Shown piece after piece: positions 45,470 through 53,776 of a DNA stretch of 64,000 nt. This DNA comes from Cohnella sp. GbtcB17. GTDB taxonomy: Bacteria; Bacillota; Bacilli; Paenibacillales; Paenibacillaceae. The notes under the pieces were generated by a model. The model did no database searches and was not told the DNA's origin. It worked only from the letters and a program-made list of their open reading frames with translations. The DNA lies in the NCBI RefSeq assembly GCF_019091135.1, contig NZ_JAGXJW010000005.1:62001-126000 (forward strand), written 5' to 3'. The translations under genes and the position numbers were made by a program. Within the stretch, counting starts at the first letter, position 1. Every line of letters begins with the position of its first letter.

Positions 45470-45483
45470 AGAACATTTGTTCT
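45470..45483. promoter_or_regulatory. LexA operator 1
   Basis: AGAACATTTGTTCT is a perfect GAAC-N4-GTTC palindrome of the Firmicute LexA (DinR) type. It lies just downstream of the minus-strand -10. Confidence 0.85.
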
Positions 45484-45484
45484 T

Positions 45485-45514
45485 ATATTAATACGAACTA
45501 GCGTTCCCTTACAA
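45485..45514 (-). promoter_or_regulatory. Promoter of the SOS cassette
   Basis: On the minus strand TTGTAA (45514-45509) and TAATAT (45490-45485) are separated by 18 bases. Operator 2 fills the spacer and operator 1 follows the -10, so LexA would block polymerase binding. Confidence 0.6.
45494..45507. promoter_or_regulatory. LexA operator 2
   Basis: CGAACTAGCGTTCC matches CGAAC-N4-GTTCG except at the last base. Its centre is 24 bases from that of operator 1. From here to 45779 no gene, RNA or known regulatory site was recognised; two short frames there lack ribosome sites. Confidence 0.85.
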
Positions 45515-45779
45515 GGGCTAAATTATACCGGTTGTCCGACATGGCCGTAGCGAATCGTGGGTGGCGTCAATATATATGACCCCTAGGTGAATCTCAACTC
45601 TCGAGTCGGTTCCTTCGTTGTCGGGCAGTTCGCCTTGCCGGAACGCACCGTATCCTTGACCGGCCTGCTGGCGCCGGCGGAGGCTGCGGATTTTTTTGTG
45701 CGTACGCGCGGGCGAAGGCAATCATCAAAGTCGATAGTTTTTTACAGCAAATCGGTGTTTTGTTTAATGAATCGTAAAT

Positions 45780-45793
45780 TGTAAGCGTTTAAT
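45780..45793 (+). promoter_or_regulatory. cre-like site upstream of the GH35 gene
   Basis: TGTAAGCGTTTAAT matches the CcpA consensus TGWNANCGNTNWCA at 12 of 14 positions. It lies 56 bases before the GH35 start. Confidence 0.45.
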
Positions 45794-45803
45794 ATTTGAA
45801 ATA

Positions 45804-45815
45804 GAAACCGGTTAC
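45804..45815. promoter_or_regulatory. LacI-type palindrome upstream of the GH35 gene
   Basis: GAAACCGGTTAC contains the palindrome AACCGGTT centred on CG, the usual symmetry of LacI-family operators. The LacI-family regulator encoded at 57196 is a candidate binder. The GCGATTACA motif at 45822-45830 recurs upstream of the second transporter operon. Confidence 0.35.
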
Positions 45816-45848
45816 ATGATAGCGATTACACTTCGGAAGGAGGATCTT

Positions 45849-48641
45849 ATGACGGCGCAAACGCGGAGCGAATCGCAGAGCGAATCGCAAGTAAGGCTCG
45901 GGCCGGACCGAGTGGCGATCAACGGGAGAAGCGAAATCTTGTTATGCGCATCGTTGTTTTACTTCCGTATTCCGAGCCCGCTTTGGCGTGAGCGGATGGA
46001 GCAGCTGAAGGCGTTCGGCTATAACGCGATCGACGTGTATTTTCCTTGGAACCATCATGAGCAGGAGGAGGGCATCTGGGATTTCACCGGCGAGCGGGAC
46101 GTTGCCGCCTTCCTCGCACTTGCCGCGGATGCGGGATTGCGGGTCGTCGCAAGACCCGGGCCCTATATCTGCTCCGAATGGGACGGCGGCGCGCTGCCGG
46201 CATATCTGCTGGCGAAGGACGGCATCCGCCTGAGAGACAACGATCCGGTGTTCCTGTCCCACGTTGCCCGCTGGTACGACAAGATCCTGCCGCTGCTGAA
46301 GCGCTTCGAGCTCGGCGCGGGCGGTACGGTCGTCGCCGTGCAGCTGGACAATGAGCTCGACTTTTACAGCTGCGCGGACCCAACGGGCTATATCTCGGCG
46401 CTGCGCGATCTGGCGCTCGGCCACGGCATCCGGGTACCGCTCGTCGCCTGCGCGGGGCAAGGCGGGCTGACCGAGGCCGGCGGCGACGCGGAAGGCGTCT
46501 TGCCCACCTGCAACTTCTATCCGGACAACCGCGATCCCGAATTCGAGACGCTCGCGCTGGCGTACAAGCGCGAACTGACGCTGCGCGGGCTGCCGCTGCT
46601 CGTCACCGAGACGAACCGGAGCCACTTCCTGCTGAGGAGGCTGCTGTCTTGCGGCGTCAAGCTGCTCGGTCCCTATCTTCAAGCGTCGGGGACGGACTTC
46701 GGCTTCACGAATGCGATCAACAATTGGGGCAAGCCGATGGCCTTCATGACGTCCGACTACGACTTCGGCGGCATGATCTCGCCGGAGGGCCATGTGCGGG
46801 AGGAAGCCTACGAGGGGAGGCTGCTCAGCCGGGTGCTTCGCCTCTATGGCGAGGATCTCGCCGAAGCTGCGCCGCTTGATGCCGACGAGACTTCGGACGC
46901 GGCGGAGCGACTTGAATGGCGGGAACGAGGCTTCGACGCGGGACCTTACCGCCTGGGCCTTCGAGGCGGCGGACGGCTCGTCTTCGTTTCGGACACGACG
47001 CGGGAGCTGTGTCTCATGCTGCCCGAAGCGGTGAGCCTGTCCCCATGGGGCGTGGAAGGAGCGATCTTTTCCTCGACGGCCGAGTTATGCGAGGCAGCCG
47101 GCGGAGAGGATGACTGCGTGCTTGTCTTCCATACGGCGGAGGATGCGGACGGGAAGGTGTCGCTGGAGTTCGCCGAGCAACCGACGGTCGTATCGGCCGA
47201 AGGGGCCGACGTATCCCTGACGGATACCGGATGTGTGATTGCCTTCGGCGGCCATATCCGAGCGTCTTGCGAATTAGCCTGGGATGACGGCCGGCGGCTG
47301 AACGTATTCGGCATTCCGAGGCGGGACGCGCTCCTGCTCGAGGGGATCGACGCCGATCGGCGTCAGCTGACGTTCGGGACGCCGCCGGTTGATCCAGCAG
47401 GCTCGCCGGCGCTTGATCTGCCGTGGCATGCGAGCGAGATCGAATCGCATCTGCCGCTGCCTGCGGCGAGCGCCGCAATGACCGAAGGTTATGAATGTTT
47501 GGAAAAGAGCGGCATTTATCGCGGATTCGCCTGGTATTCATACACCGCTGCCGGTGGCGGCGTGACGCACGGAGTGGATTCGGTATCGCCTCGGCCGCTT
47601 GTGGGACTCCTCGCCGCAGGCGCCAGCGATATCGTGTCGCTCTACGTGGACGGCGACTACGCGGGCACGGTCGTGCCGGCCGGCGCAAGCCGCTACCTGC
47701 CGCTGCCTGCAGGCCGGTCGCCGGTCGAGCTCGCCGCCCGGGTCGAGATCTGGGGACACGCCAACTTCGACGACCCGCGCCTGCCGGCGCTCCGGCTGCA
47801 CGCGACCAAGGGAATCCGGGGCTTGACGGCGGTAACGTCGGAGCGCGATCTGTCCAAGGGCTGGCGCTATCGCCGGACGACCGACCCTTCGCCCGATCCG
47901 GCACGGGTCACGGCGGACGCGGACGACGAACGCTGGCCGATGGCCGGCTTCGGCGGCTGGCATCCGAACGATCCGAGGACCCTCGAGTACTATCGCCGCA
48001 CGGTGACGTTCGAGCCCGGCTTGGACAGCCGGACGCTCTGGGTGCCTGGGCTGGAGAGCCGTCTGACCGTATTCGTCGACGGCGCGAAAGCGGGCACGTT
48101 GGAGCCGGGTGATCCATGGCTATCGCTCGCGCCGTGGATCGGGGCGGAAGGAGGCGCGCGCCAGCTGACGCTCGCGCTGGAACGGCGCCTCGGCGTCGCG
48201 GCCGGCAAGCCGGTGCTGCTCGAGGGCGGCAAGGCCGTCCTCGGCAGCCTCCGGTCGGCCGGGGAGCGGGAACTTCTCGCTTCCGCGTCGCTCGCGGAGC
48301 CCGATGCCGCGCATGCGGAATTCCCGTACGCGCTTGAATCCGGCGGCGTTGCCTGGCTGTATGCTTCGCTGCCCGATGCAGGCTCCGGCCGCGGATGGCG
48401 CGCGACCGCGGATGGCGTCTGTCTCAAGCTGACCGCGTTCGCCGGAGACCGCCTCGTCGGCAGGCTGTGGCTGCCGGGCGGCGATGAGCGCCCTGCGATG
48501 AGCGGCGGGAGCCCGGACAGCTTCTATATTCCCGGGGCGTGGCTGCAAGAGGCAGCGGACCGGCGCCTGCGGCTGCTCGTCGAAGCGGTCGTCCCGGGTC
48601 AGCCGGGAGAGCTGCGCGCGCTCAGGTTCGCGGCCGTATGA
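45849..48641 (+). CDS. GH35-type beta-galactosidase, cytoplasmic
   Basis: ATG 45849, preceded by GGAAGGAGG, gives 930 residues. The GH35 barrel occupies about 15-340: GYNAIDVYFPWNHHEQ, RPGPYICSEWDGGALPAYLL, acid/base Glu169 in VQLDNELDF and nucleophile Glu254 in LVTETNRSHF. Several beta-domains follow to the end. There is no signal peptide, so it should split imported beta-galactosides, such as those from pectic galactans. Both catalytic contexts differ somewhat from the usual NEYG and TEFW, so activity on other sugars is possible. It leads an operon with two permease genes and a lipoprotein gene, under cre- and LacI-like sites. Confidence 0.88.
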   Translation: MTAQTRSESQSESQVRLGPDRVAINGRSEILLCASLFYFRIPSPLWRERMEQLKAFGYNAIDVYFPWNHHEQEEGIWDFTGERDVAAFLALAADAGLRVVARPGPYICSEWDGGALPAYLLAKDGIRLRDNDPVFLSHVARWYDKILPLLKRFELGAGGTVVAVQLDNELDFYSCADPTGYISALRDLALGHGIRVPLVACAGQGGLTEAGGDAEGVLPTCNFYPDNRDPEFETLALAYKRELTLRGLPLLVTETNRSHFLLRRLLSCGVKLLGPYLQASGTDFGFTNAINNWGKPMAFMTSDYDFGGMISPEGHVREEAYEGRLLSRVLRLYGEDLAEAAPLDADETSDAAERLEWRERGFDAGPYRLGLRGGGRLVFVSDTTRELCLMLPEAVSLSPWGVEGAIFSSTAELCEAAGGEDDCVLVFHTAEDADGKVSLEFAEQPTVVSAEGADVSLTDTGCVIAFGGHIRASCELAWDDGRRLNVFGIPRRDALLLEGIDADRRQLTFGTPPVDPAGSPALDLPWHASEIESHLPLPAASAAMTEGYECLEKSGIYRGFAWYSYTAAGGGVTHGVDSVSPRPLVGLLAAGASDIVSLYVDGDYAGTVVPAGASRYLPLPAGRSPVELAARVEIWGHANFDDPRLPALRLHATKGIRGLTAVTSERDLSKGWRYRRTTDPSPDPARVTADADDERWPMAGFGGWHPNDPRTLEYYRRTVTFEPGLDSRTLWVPGLESRLTVFVDGAKAGTLEPGDPWLSLAPWIGAEGGARQLTLALERRLGVAAGKPVLLEGGKAVLGSLRSAGERELLASASLAEPDAAHAEFPYALESGGVAWLYASLPDAGSGRGWRATADGVCLKLTAFAGDRLVGRLWLPGGDERPAMSGGSPDSFYIPGAWLQEAADRRLRLLVEAVVPGQPGELRALRFAAV

Positions 48642-48674
48642 TCCGTTAATCGCCGACAAAAGGAGTGGATCCAT

Positions 48675-49670
48675 ATGAACGTATCGAACGCAGCGGCGGC
48701 GAACGATCCCGGACCGGCAGCCGGAACGGCAACGCCTGCGCCCAAGACCAAGCGACGCTCGTCCTTGCGCACGCTGCTCGCCAACCGCACGCTGCTGCTC
48801 ATGTGCCTTCCGGCCATCGCCTTCTTTCTGATTTTCTCCTATTTGCCCATGCCCGGCCTGTATCTCGCCTTTATCCAGTACAACTACACGGCCGGCATCT
48901 TCAAGAGCCCGTTCGTCTGGTGGGACAACTTCCGCTTCCTCGTCATGACGGGCGACCTGTGGCGGCTGACGTTCAACACGATCGCGTACAACGTCATGTT
49001 TATCCTGCTGGGCAACGCGCTCCAGATTTCGGTCGCGATCTTCCTGAACGAGCTGCGCAGCAAGTGGTTCAAGAAGGTGTCGCAATCGCTCATGTTCCTG
49101 CCTTACTTCATCTCCTTCGTGCTGATCGGCCTGATCGCCTACAACATCCTGAGCTACGATTACGGCCTGCTTAACGGCTTCCTGAAGATGATCGGCGCCG
49201 ACCCCGTGAAGACGTATTCCAATCCGCACCTGTGGCCGTTCATCATCGTCGTCACGTATTTGTGGCAGTCGACCGGCTACGGCTCGATCGTCTACTTCGC
49301 CGCCGTTATGGGGCTCGATTCGGAGATCGTGGAGGCCGCCGAGATCGACGGCGCGAACGCGCTTCAACGGATCCGCTACATCGTCCTGCCCTGGCTCAAG
49401 CCGACGTTCATCATCCTGCTGCTGTTTTCACTCGGCGGCGTGCTGCGGGGTAACTTCGGACTGTTCTACAACCTAGTCGGCGCCAACAACTCGTCGCTGT
49501 ATGCCACCACGGATATTATCGAGACTTACGTATTCCGCTCGCTCATGACCAACTTCAACTTCTCCATGGGCAGCGCGGTGAGCCTGTATCAGTCGGTCTT
49601 CGGATTTTTCGTCGTGTTGAGCGCCAACTGGCTAGTCAAGCGAGTGTCTCCGGACAACTCTCTCTTCTAG
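48675..49670 (+). CDS. Sugar ABC transporter permease, LplB type
   Basis: A 331-residue membrane protein with a polar N-terminus (1-35), six predicted membrane segments, and the LplB opening LPAIAFFLIFSYLPMPGLYLAFIQ-like pattern. The EAA loop that contacts the ATPase is EAAEIDGANALQRIRYIVLP. It forms the importer with the next permease. No ATPase gene is nearby, which is usual; a shared MsmX-type ATPase is expected elsewhere. AAAGGAG precedes the ATG at 48675. Confidence 0.92.
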   Translation: MNVSNAAAANDPGPAAGTATPAPKTKRRSSLRTLLANRTLLLMCLPAIAFFLIFSYLPMPGLYLAFIQYNYTAGIFKSPFVWWDNFRFLVMTGDLWRLTFNTIAYNVMFILLGNALQISVAIFLNELRSKWFKKVSQSLMFLPYFISFVLIGLIAYNILSYDYGLLNGFLKMIGADPVKTYSNPHLWPFIIVVTYLWQSTGYGSIVYFAAVMGLDSEIVEAAEIDGANALQRIRYIVLPWLKPTFIILLLFSLGGVLRGNFGLFYNLVGANNSSLYATTDIIETYVFRSLMTNFNFSMGSAVSLYQSVFGFFVVLSANWLVKRVSPDNSLF

Positions 49671-49693
49671 AAACGCGAAAGGAGTGATCGGCT

Positions 49694-50599
49694 ATGTCGG
49701 CACAGCGAACGGCCATCAAGGTGGACGGCTCGACCTTGCTGGTCCGCATCCTCGGCTACGGGTTCATCGGGGCATTTGCCCTGGCCTGTTTCCTTCCGTT
49801 TATGCTCGTCGTGGGCACGTCGTTCACGAGCGAGAGCTCGATCGCGAGGCACGGGTTCAATATCTGGCCCCGCGTGTTCAGCACCTTCGCCTACAAGATC
49901 GTCTTCGAGAACCCCGACCTGATCATCGGGTCCTATTGGGTCACGATCGGCATCACCGTCGTCGGCACGGCTGTCGGGCTGTTCATCGTCGCCATGACCG
50001 GTTACGCGCTGCAGCGGCCCGACTTCCACTACCGCAACCGGATTTCCTTTTTTATCTATTTCACCACGCTTTTCTCCGGCGGCCTCGTCCCGTTCTACCT
50101 TCTCGTCAACCAGTATCTGGCGCTTAAGGACAATTATCTTGCCGTGCTGCTGCCGGGTCTGCTGTCTCCTTTCCTCATCATCATGATGAAAAGCTTTGTC
50201 CGCTCCATTCCGCACGCCATCACGGAGTCGGCCAAGATCGACGGCGCAGGGGACTTCACCATCTTCCTGCGGCTCATCCTGCCGATGACGACGCCCGCGC
50301 TCGCGACGATCGGTCTGTTCATTGCGATCGGCTATTGGAACGAATGGTACAACGCGATGCTGTTCCTGTCGCCCGACATGAAGTACCGCACGCTGCAGCT
50401 GTTTCTGTACGGCGTCGTGACGAGCGCGGACTTCATCAAAAATTCGTCCGCGGCCTCCAACGTGGATCTGAGGGATCTGCCGCTTGAATCGATGAAAATG
50501 GCAACGGCCGTCGTCGCGACGGGGCCCGTCATCCTGCTGTACCCGTTCGTACAGCGTTTCTTCATACAGGGCATCACGGTAGGCGCGGTCAAAGGATAA
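49694..50599 (+). CDS. Sugar ABC transporter permease, LplC type
   Basis: A 301-residue permease with six membrane segments. The EAA loop is ESAKIDGAGDFTIFLRLILP, and the ending (QRFFIQGITVGAVKG) is typical of LplC/YtcP proteins. Partner of the preceding LplB-type permease; the ribosome site is AAAGGAGTG. It is followed 87 bases later by the binding lipoprotein gene. Confidence 0.93.
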   Translation: MSAQRTAIKVDGSTLLVRILGYGFIGAFALACFLPFMLVVGTSFTSESSIARHGFNIWPRVFSTFAYKIVFENPDLIIGSYWVTIGITVVGTAVGLFIVAMTGYALQRPDFHYRNRISFFIYFTTLFSGGLVPFYLLVNQYLALKDNYLAVLLPGLLSPFLIIMMKSFVRSIPHAITESAKIDGAGDFTIFLRLILPMTTPALATIGLFIAIGYWNEWYNAMLFLSPDMKYRTLQLFLYGVVTSADFIKNSSAASNVDLRDLPLESMKMATAVVATGPVILLYPFVQRFFIQGITVGAVKG

Positions 50600-50686
50600 T
50601 GATGTGTCGGGAGGCGGCAAGCAGCGCGTCCTTCACATAGCAGCGATTCGCAAGTCGTCCAATTATAACGAAGGGGAGGCAATACC

Positions 50687-52306
50687 ATGATCAAAGCTAA
50701 AAAGCTCGGCGCTATCGTACCGGCGCTAACGCTCGCCGCGGGCCTGGCGGCGTGCAGCGGGGGGAACGGCAATGGCAAGGAAGCGAGTCCCAGCGCAGAC
50801 GGCAATAACACAGGCGCAACGACAACAGCTTCGGCATCGGCATCCCAGGCCGCAGGCGCGGCGGACACATCCAAGTTCGTCAAGATCAGCTACGTCATAT
50901 TGGGCGACAAGCCGAAAAACGGCCAGTTCGACGCCGCGCTCGCCGAGATCAACAAGCTCATGAAGCAGAAAATCAACGCGGAGCTGGAATGGAAATGGGT
51001 CGAGTGGGCGGACTGGCAGACGAAGTACAATCTGCTGCTAGCTTCCGGAGACCCGGTCGACCTGATCACGATCGGCACCGACTGGCTCGACACGTGGGGC
51101 AACGCGCAGCGGGGCGCGTTCATGAACCTGGACGAGCTGCTGCCGAAGTACGCGCCAAAGACGTGGGAATCGATCCCGCAGGAGGATTGGGCCGAGAGCA
51201 AATTCAAGGGCAAGATCGTGCTCATTCCAGAAAACGCATACACGCAATGGGTCAACCACGGCTTCTTCTACCGCGGCGATTGGGCCAAGGAGGCAGGCAT
51301 TACCGAGCCGGTCAAGGATTGGGACGGCATCGAGAAGTACCTGCAATACATCAAGGACAACAAAAAGAATGTCATCCCTTGGGACGCCACGGCCGGGGTC
51401 AGCACGTTCGGCGGATGGGTCAATTCGTATACGCAGGAGCTGGAGCTGCCGATCTCGACCGGATGGCTGCCGGTATTCGCCACCAAGAGCGTCGACGATC
51501 CGTACACGGTCGTCAGCCCGATCTTCGACGAGGATACGATGCTGAACTACGCGACCAAGATGAAGTCCTGGGCGGACAAAGGCTTCTGGCGCGAGGACGT
51601 GCTCAACTACAAGGGAGACACGCGCACGCTGCTGAAGGGCGGACTGACGGGACTGGATCAGCACCATACGCAGACGTTCGGCACGCTTCGCGTCGACATG
51701 GACCGCGAGCAGCCGGGCTCAGAGCTGCAGATGTATCCGTTCGCGAGGACGAATGGCAACCTGCTGGAGCTGTCGATCACGCACGGCGGCGCGTCGCTGG
51801 GCGCCCACAGCCATAACCCGGAGCGGGCGCACATGGCGTACGACCTGATCCGCAACGACGAGCAAATCTACCATCTGCTGAATTACGGCATCGAAGGCGT
51901 CCAGTACGAGATCAAGGACGGCAAACGCGTGCTGCCGGCCGGCTACGATCCGAAGAAAAACGAATTCTACTCCGACTTCTGGGGCGGCCGCAACGACAAG
52001 CTGGAGATCCCGAGCAGCACGGTATGGGATCAACTGCCGACGACGCTGTATGCCGAGTACGACAAGATCAAGCATCCTTACCCGTACGGCCAATTCGTCT
52101 TCGACAAAACGCCGGTCGACGCCGAGCTGACCGCGATCTCGCAGGTCACGGGCGAGATGGGTCCGTCGATCGCGTTCGGCAAAGCCGGCGATCCGGCCAA
52201 GGCGGTGGAGGCGTTCAAGTCCAAGCTGAAGGCGGCCGGCTATGACAAGGTCAAGGCTGAGCTGCAAAAGCAGCTGGACGCCTATAAGCAGCAAATGCAA
52301 GGCTGA
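50687..52306 (+). CDS. Sugar ABC transporter binding lipoprotein
   Basis: A 539-residue lipoprotein. The signal peptide ends in LAAC with the lipidated Cys at 23, followed by a Ser/Thr/Ala linker to about residue 60. The body is a LipO/YtcQ-type large binding protein (KINAELEWKWVEWADWQTKY, LASGDPVDLITIGTDW, RGDWAKEAG, SITHGGASLGAHSHNPERA). Partner of the two upstream permeases. It probably captures oligosaccharides that the GH35 enzyme then splits. A terminator follows. Confidence 0.93.
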   Translation: MIKAKKLGAIVPALTLAAGLAACSGGNGNGKEASPSADGNNTGATTTASASASQAAGAADTSKFVKISYVILGDKPKNGQFDAALAEINKLMKQKINAELEWKWVEWADWQTKYNLLLASGDPVDLITIGTDWLDTWGNAQRGAFMNLDELLPKYAPKTWESIPQEDWAESKFKGKIVLIPENAYTQWVNHGFFYRGDWAKEAGITEPVKDWDGIEKYLQYIKDNKKNVIPWDATAGVSTFGGWVNSYTQELELPISTGWLPVFATKSVDDPYTVVSPIFDEDTMLNYATKMKSWADKGFWREDVLNYKGDTRTLLKGGLTGLDQHHTQTFGTLRVDMDREQPGSELQMYPFARTNGNLLELSITHGGASLGAHSHNPERAHMAYDLIRNDEQIYHLLNYGIEGVQYEIKDGKRVLPAGYDPKKNEFYSDFWGGRNDKLEIPSSTVWDQLPTTLYAEYDKIKHPYPYGQFVFDKTPVDAELTAISQVTGEMGPSIAFGKAGDPAKAVEAFKSKLKAAGYDKVKAELQKQLDAYKQQMQG

Positions 52307-52328
52307 CCGCAGCGAGAGCCGCCGGGGG

Positions 52329-52361
52329 AAATGCCGCTTGAATTCCAGGGCGGCATTTTCC
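52329..52361 (+). terminator. Terminator of the GH35-transporter operon
   Basis: AAATGCCGC (52329-52337) pairs with GCGGCATTT (52350-52358) across 12 bases, with T following. It separates the operon from the sensor genes. Confidence 0.75.
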
Positions 52362-52373
52362 GCTTGGGACGTA

Positions 52374-52401
52374 TTTGAAGACGGCCGGCTTGTGCTATAC
52401 T
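52374..52401 (+). promoter_or_regulatory. Promoter of the sensor operon
   Basis: TTTGAA (52374-52379) and TATACT (52396-52401) with a 16-base spacer. The start codon of the anchored binding protein lies 38 bases downstream. Confidence 0.5.
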
Positions 52402-52438
52402 GGGCGCATCTGCTGCGAAGGGGAGGCCGGTATATCAG

Positions 52439-53767
52439 ATGAGATCGAGAGGATGGCTCGCCGCTTTGTGCGTGCTATTGTCGGCAGGCGCGTTCGTCTG
52501 GGCGATATGGAGCTATATCGCACGGTCCGAGCAGCGGACCGTGGCCGGTGCCGCGGAGCCGGCCGTCAAGCTGACGTGGTACCATCATTTTCGTGAAGAA
52601 GGGGCCCGCAAGTGGCTCGAGATCGGCACACGCAATTATATGGAAGCGCATCCAAACGTAACGGTCGAGGTGATATCGGAAGACGGGAACACGTACGCCA
52701 ATACGCTGCACAACTTGGCGGCCGTCGAGCGGATGCCCGATATCTACATGACGGACAACATCCAGATGCTTCAGGAGTTCATCGATGCGGGATACGCGAT
52801 GGACATGACGGGAAGTCCGGCATTGACCGGGATCGATCCGAAGCTGCTCGGCGGCGTGGAAGGCAAGGACGACAAAGTGTGGGCCGTGCCGTTCGACCGC
52901 AACGGCGTCGGCGTGTTCTACAACCGCGCTGCGTTCGCCAAGGCGGGCATCGGCGATATCCCGCAGACATGGGACGCGTTTCTCGCGGCCTGCCGCAAGC
53001 TCGAGCAGGTCGGCATTCAGCCGATCGCGGCCGGTTACCAGGACATGTGGACGCTGAATCTGGACATTCAGCCGGACATGATCGCGTCCGGCATCCGCGC
53101 GCAGACCTGGATCGAGGATGTCGAAGCCGGCAGGGCTTCGTTCGCCGACGACAAGGGCAACTTCAAGAACGTCCTTCGGAGGCTGGCGGAGCGGTTCCCC
53201 TATACCGGCGACGACCCGTTCGGCACGAACTGGAACGAAGCGCTCGAGCTGCTCGCCAGCGGCGAAGCAGCCATGATCCTGAACGGAAGCTGGACGGTGG
53301 ACGGTGTCCGATCGTTCAAGCCGGACGCGGATATCGGCATGTTCGCGTTCCCTTCGACAAACAACGCGTCTTCGTCAAAGTTCGCGATGAAGACGACCGG
53401 CGGCTTCGTCGTCAATCCGAAATCCCGGCACGCGGATGAAGCGGTCTCGCTCGTGCGGTACTTTTCTTCGGCAGAGATGGCCGCGGTCATGCAGGACAAC
53501 AAGAAAGGGATATCGATCGCGCCGAACGCGAAGCTCGACTTCGATCCGGCGTACGAGGAGCTGGATCGCGAATACATTCAGACCGGTCGCGTGCTCGATT
53601 ATTCCGCTTTCTACCCGGAATTCGTGAACGTCGAGCTCGCCGAAGCGTTCCGCAACGAACTGATCGGCCTGCTGGCCGACCCGCGGCACGACGTCGACCG
53701 ATGCATGGCCCAGCTTGACGCGGCGTTTGACCGGATCCGCCCACGGGCGGGCGAGAAGGGAGAATGA
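52439..53767 (+). CDS. Membrane-anchored sugar-binding protein, probable sensor component
   Basis: A 442-residue family-1 extracellular binding protein (VKLTWYHHFREEGARKWLE, MLQEFIDAGYAMDM, VWAVPFDRNGVGVFYN, EAAMILNGSW). The N-terminus (residues 6-28) is hydrophobic but lacks a lipobox: the only cysteine (Cys11) is preceded by Leu. It is therefore more likely an uncleaved membrane anchor. It has no permease genes of its own and opens an operon with a histidine kinase and response regulator 9 bases downstream. The layout resembles Geobacillus AraP-AraS-AraT, where the binding protein presents sugar to the kinase. The ligand is unknown. Confidence 0.85.
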   Translation: MRSRGWLAALCVLLSAGAFVWAIWSYIARSEQRTVAGAAEPAVKLTWYHHFREEGARKWLEIGTRNYMEAHPNVTVEVISEDGNTYANTLHNLAAVERMPDIYMTDNIQMLQEFIDAGYAMDMTGSPALTGIDPKLLGGVEGKDDKVWAVPFDRNGVGVFYNRAAFAKAGIGDIPQTWDAFLAACRKLEQVGIQPIAAGYQDMWTLNLDIQPDMIASGIRAQTWIEDVEAGRASFADDKGNFKNVLRRLAERFPYTGDDPFGTNWNEALELLASGEAAMILNGSWTVDGVRSFKPDADIGMFAFPSTNNASSSKFAMKTTGGFVVNPKSRHADEAVSLVRYFSSAEMAAVMQDNKKGISIAPNAKLDFDPAYEELDREYIQTGRVLDYSAFYPEFVNVELAEAFRNELIGLLADPRHDVDRCMAQLDAAFDRIRPRAGEKGE

Positions 53768-53776
53768 TCGGCGGCG

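Noticed and set aside
45518-45784. Two short frames between the SOS promoter and the GH35 gene
   Set aside because: No ribosome sites and no recognisable features; likely chance.
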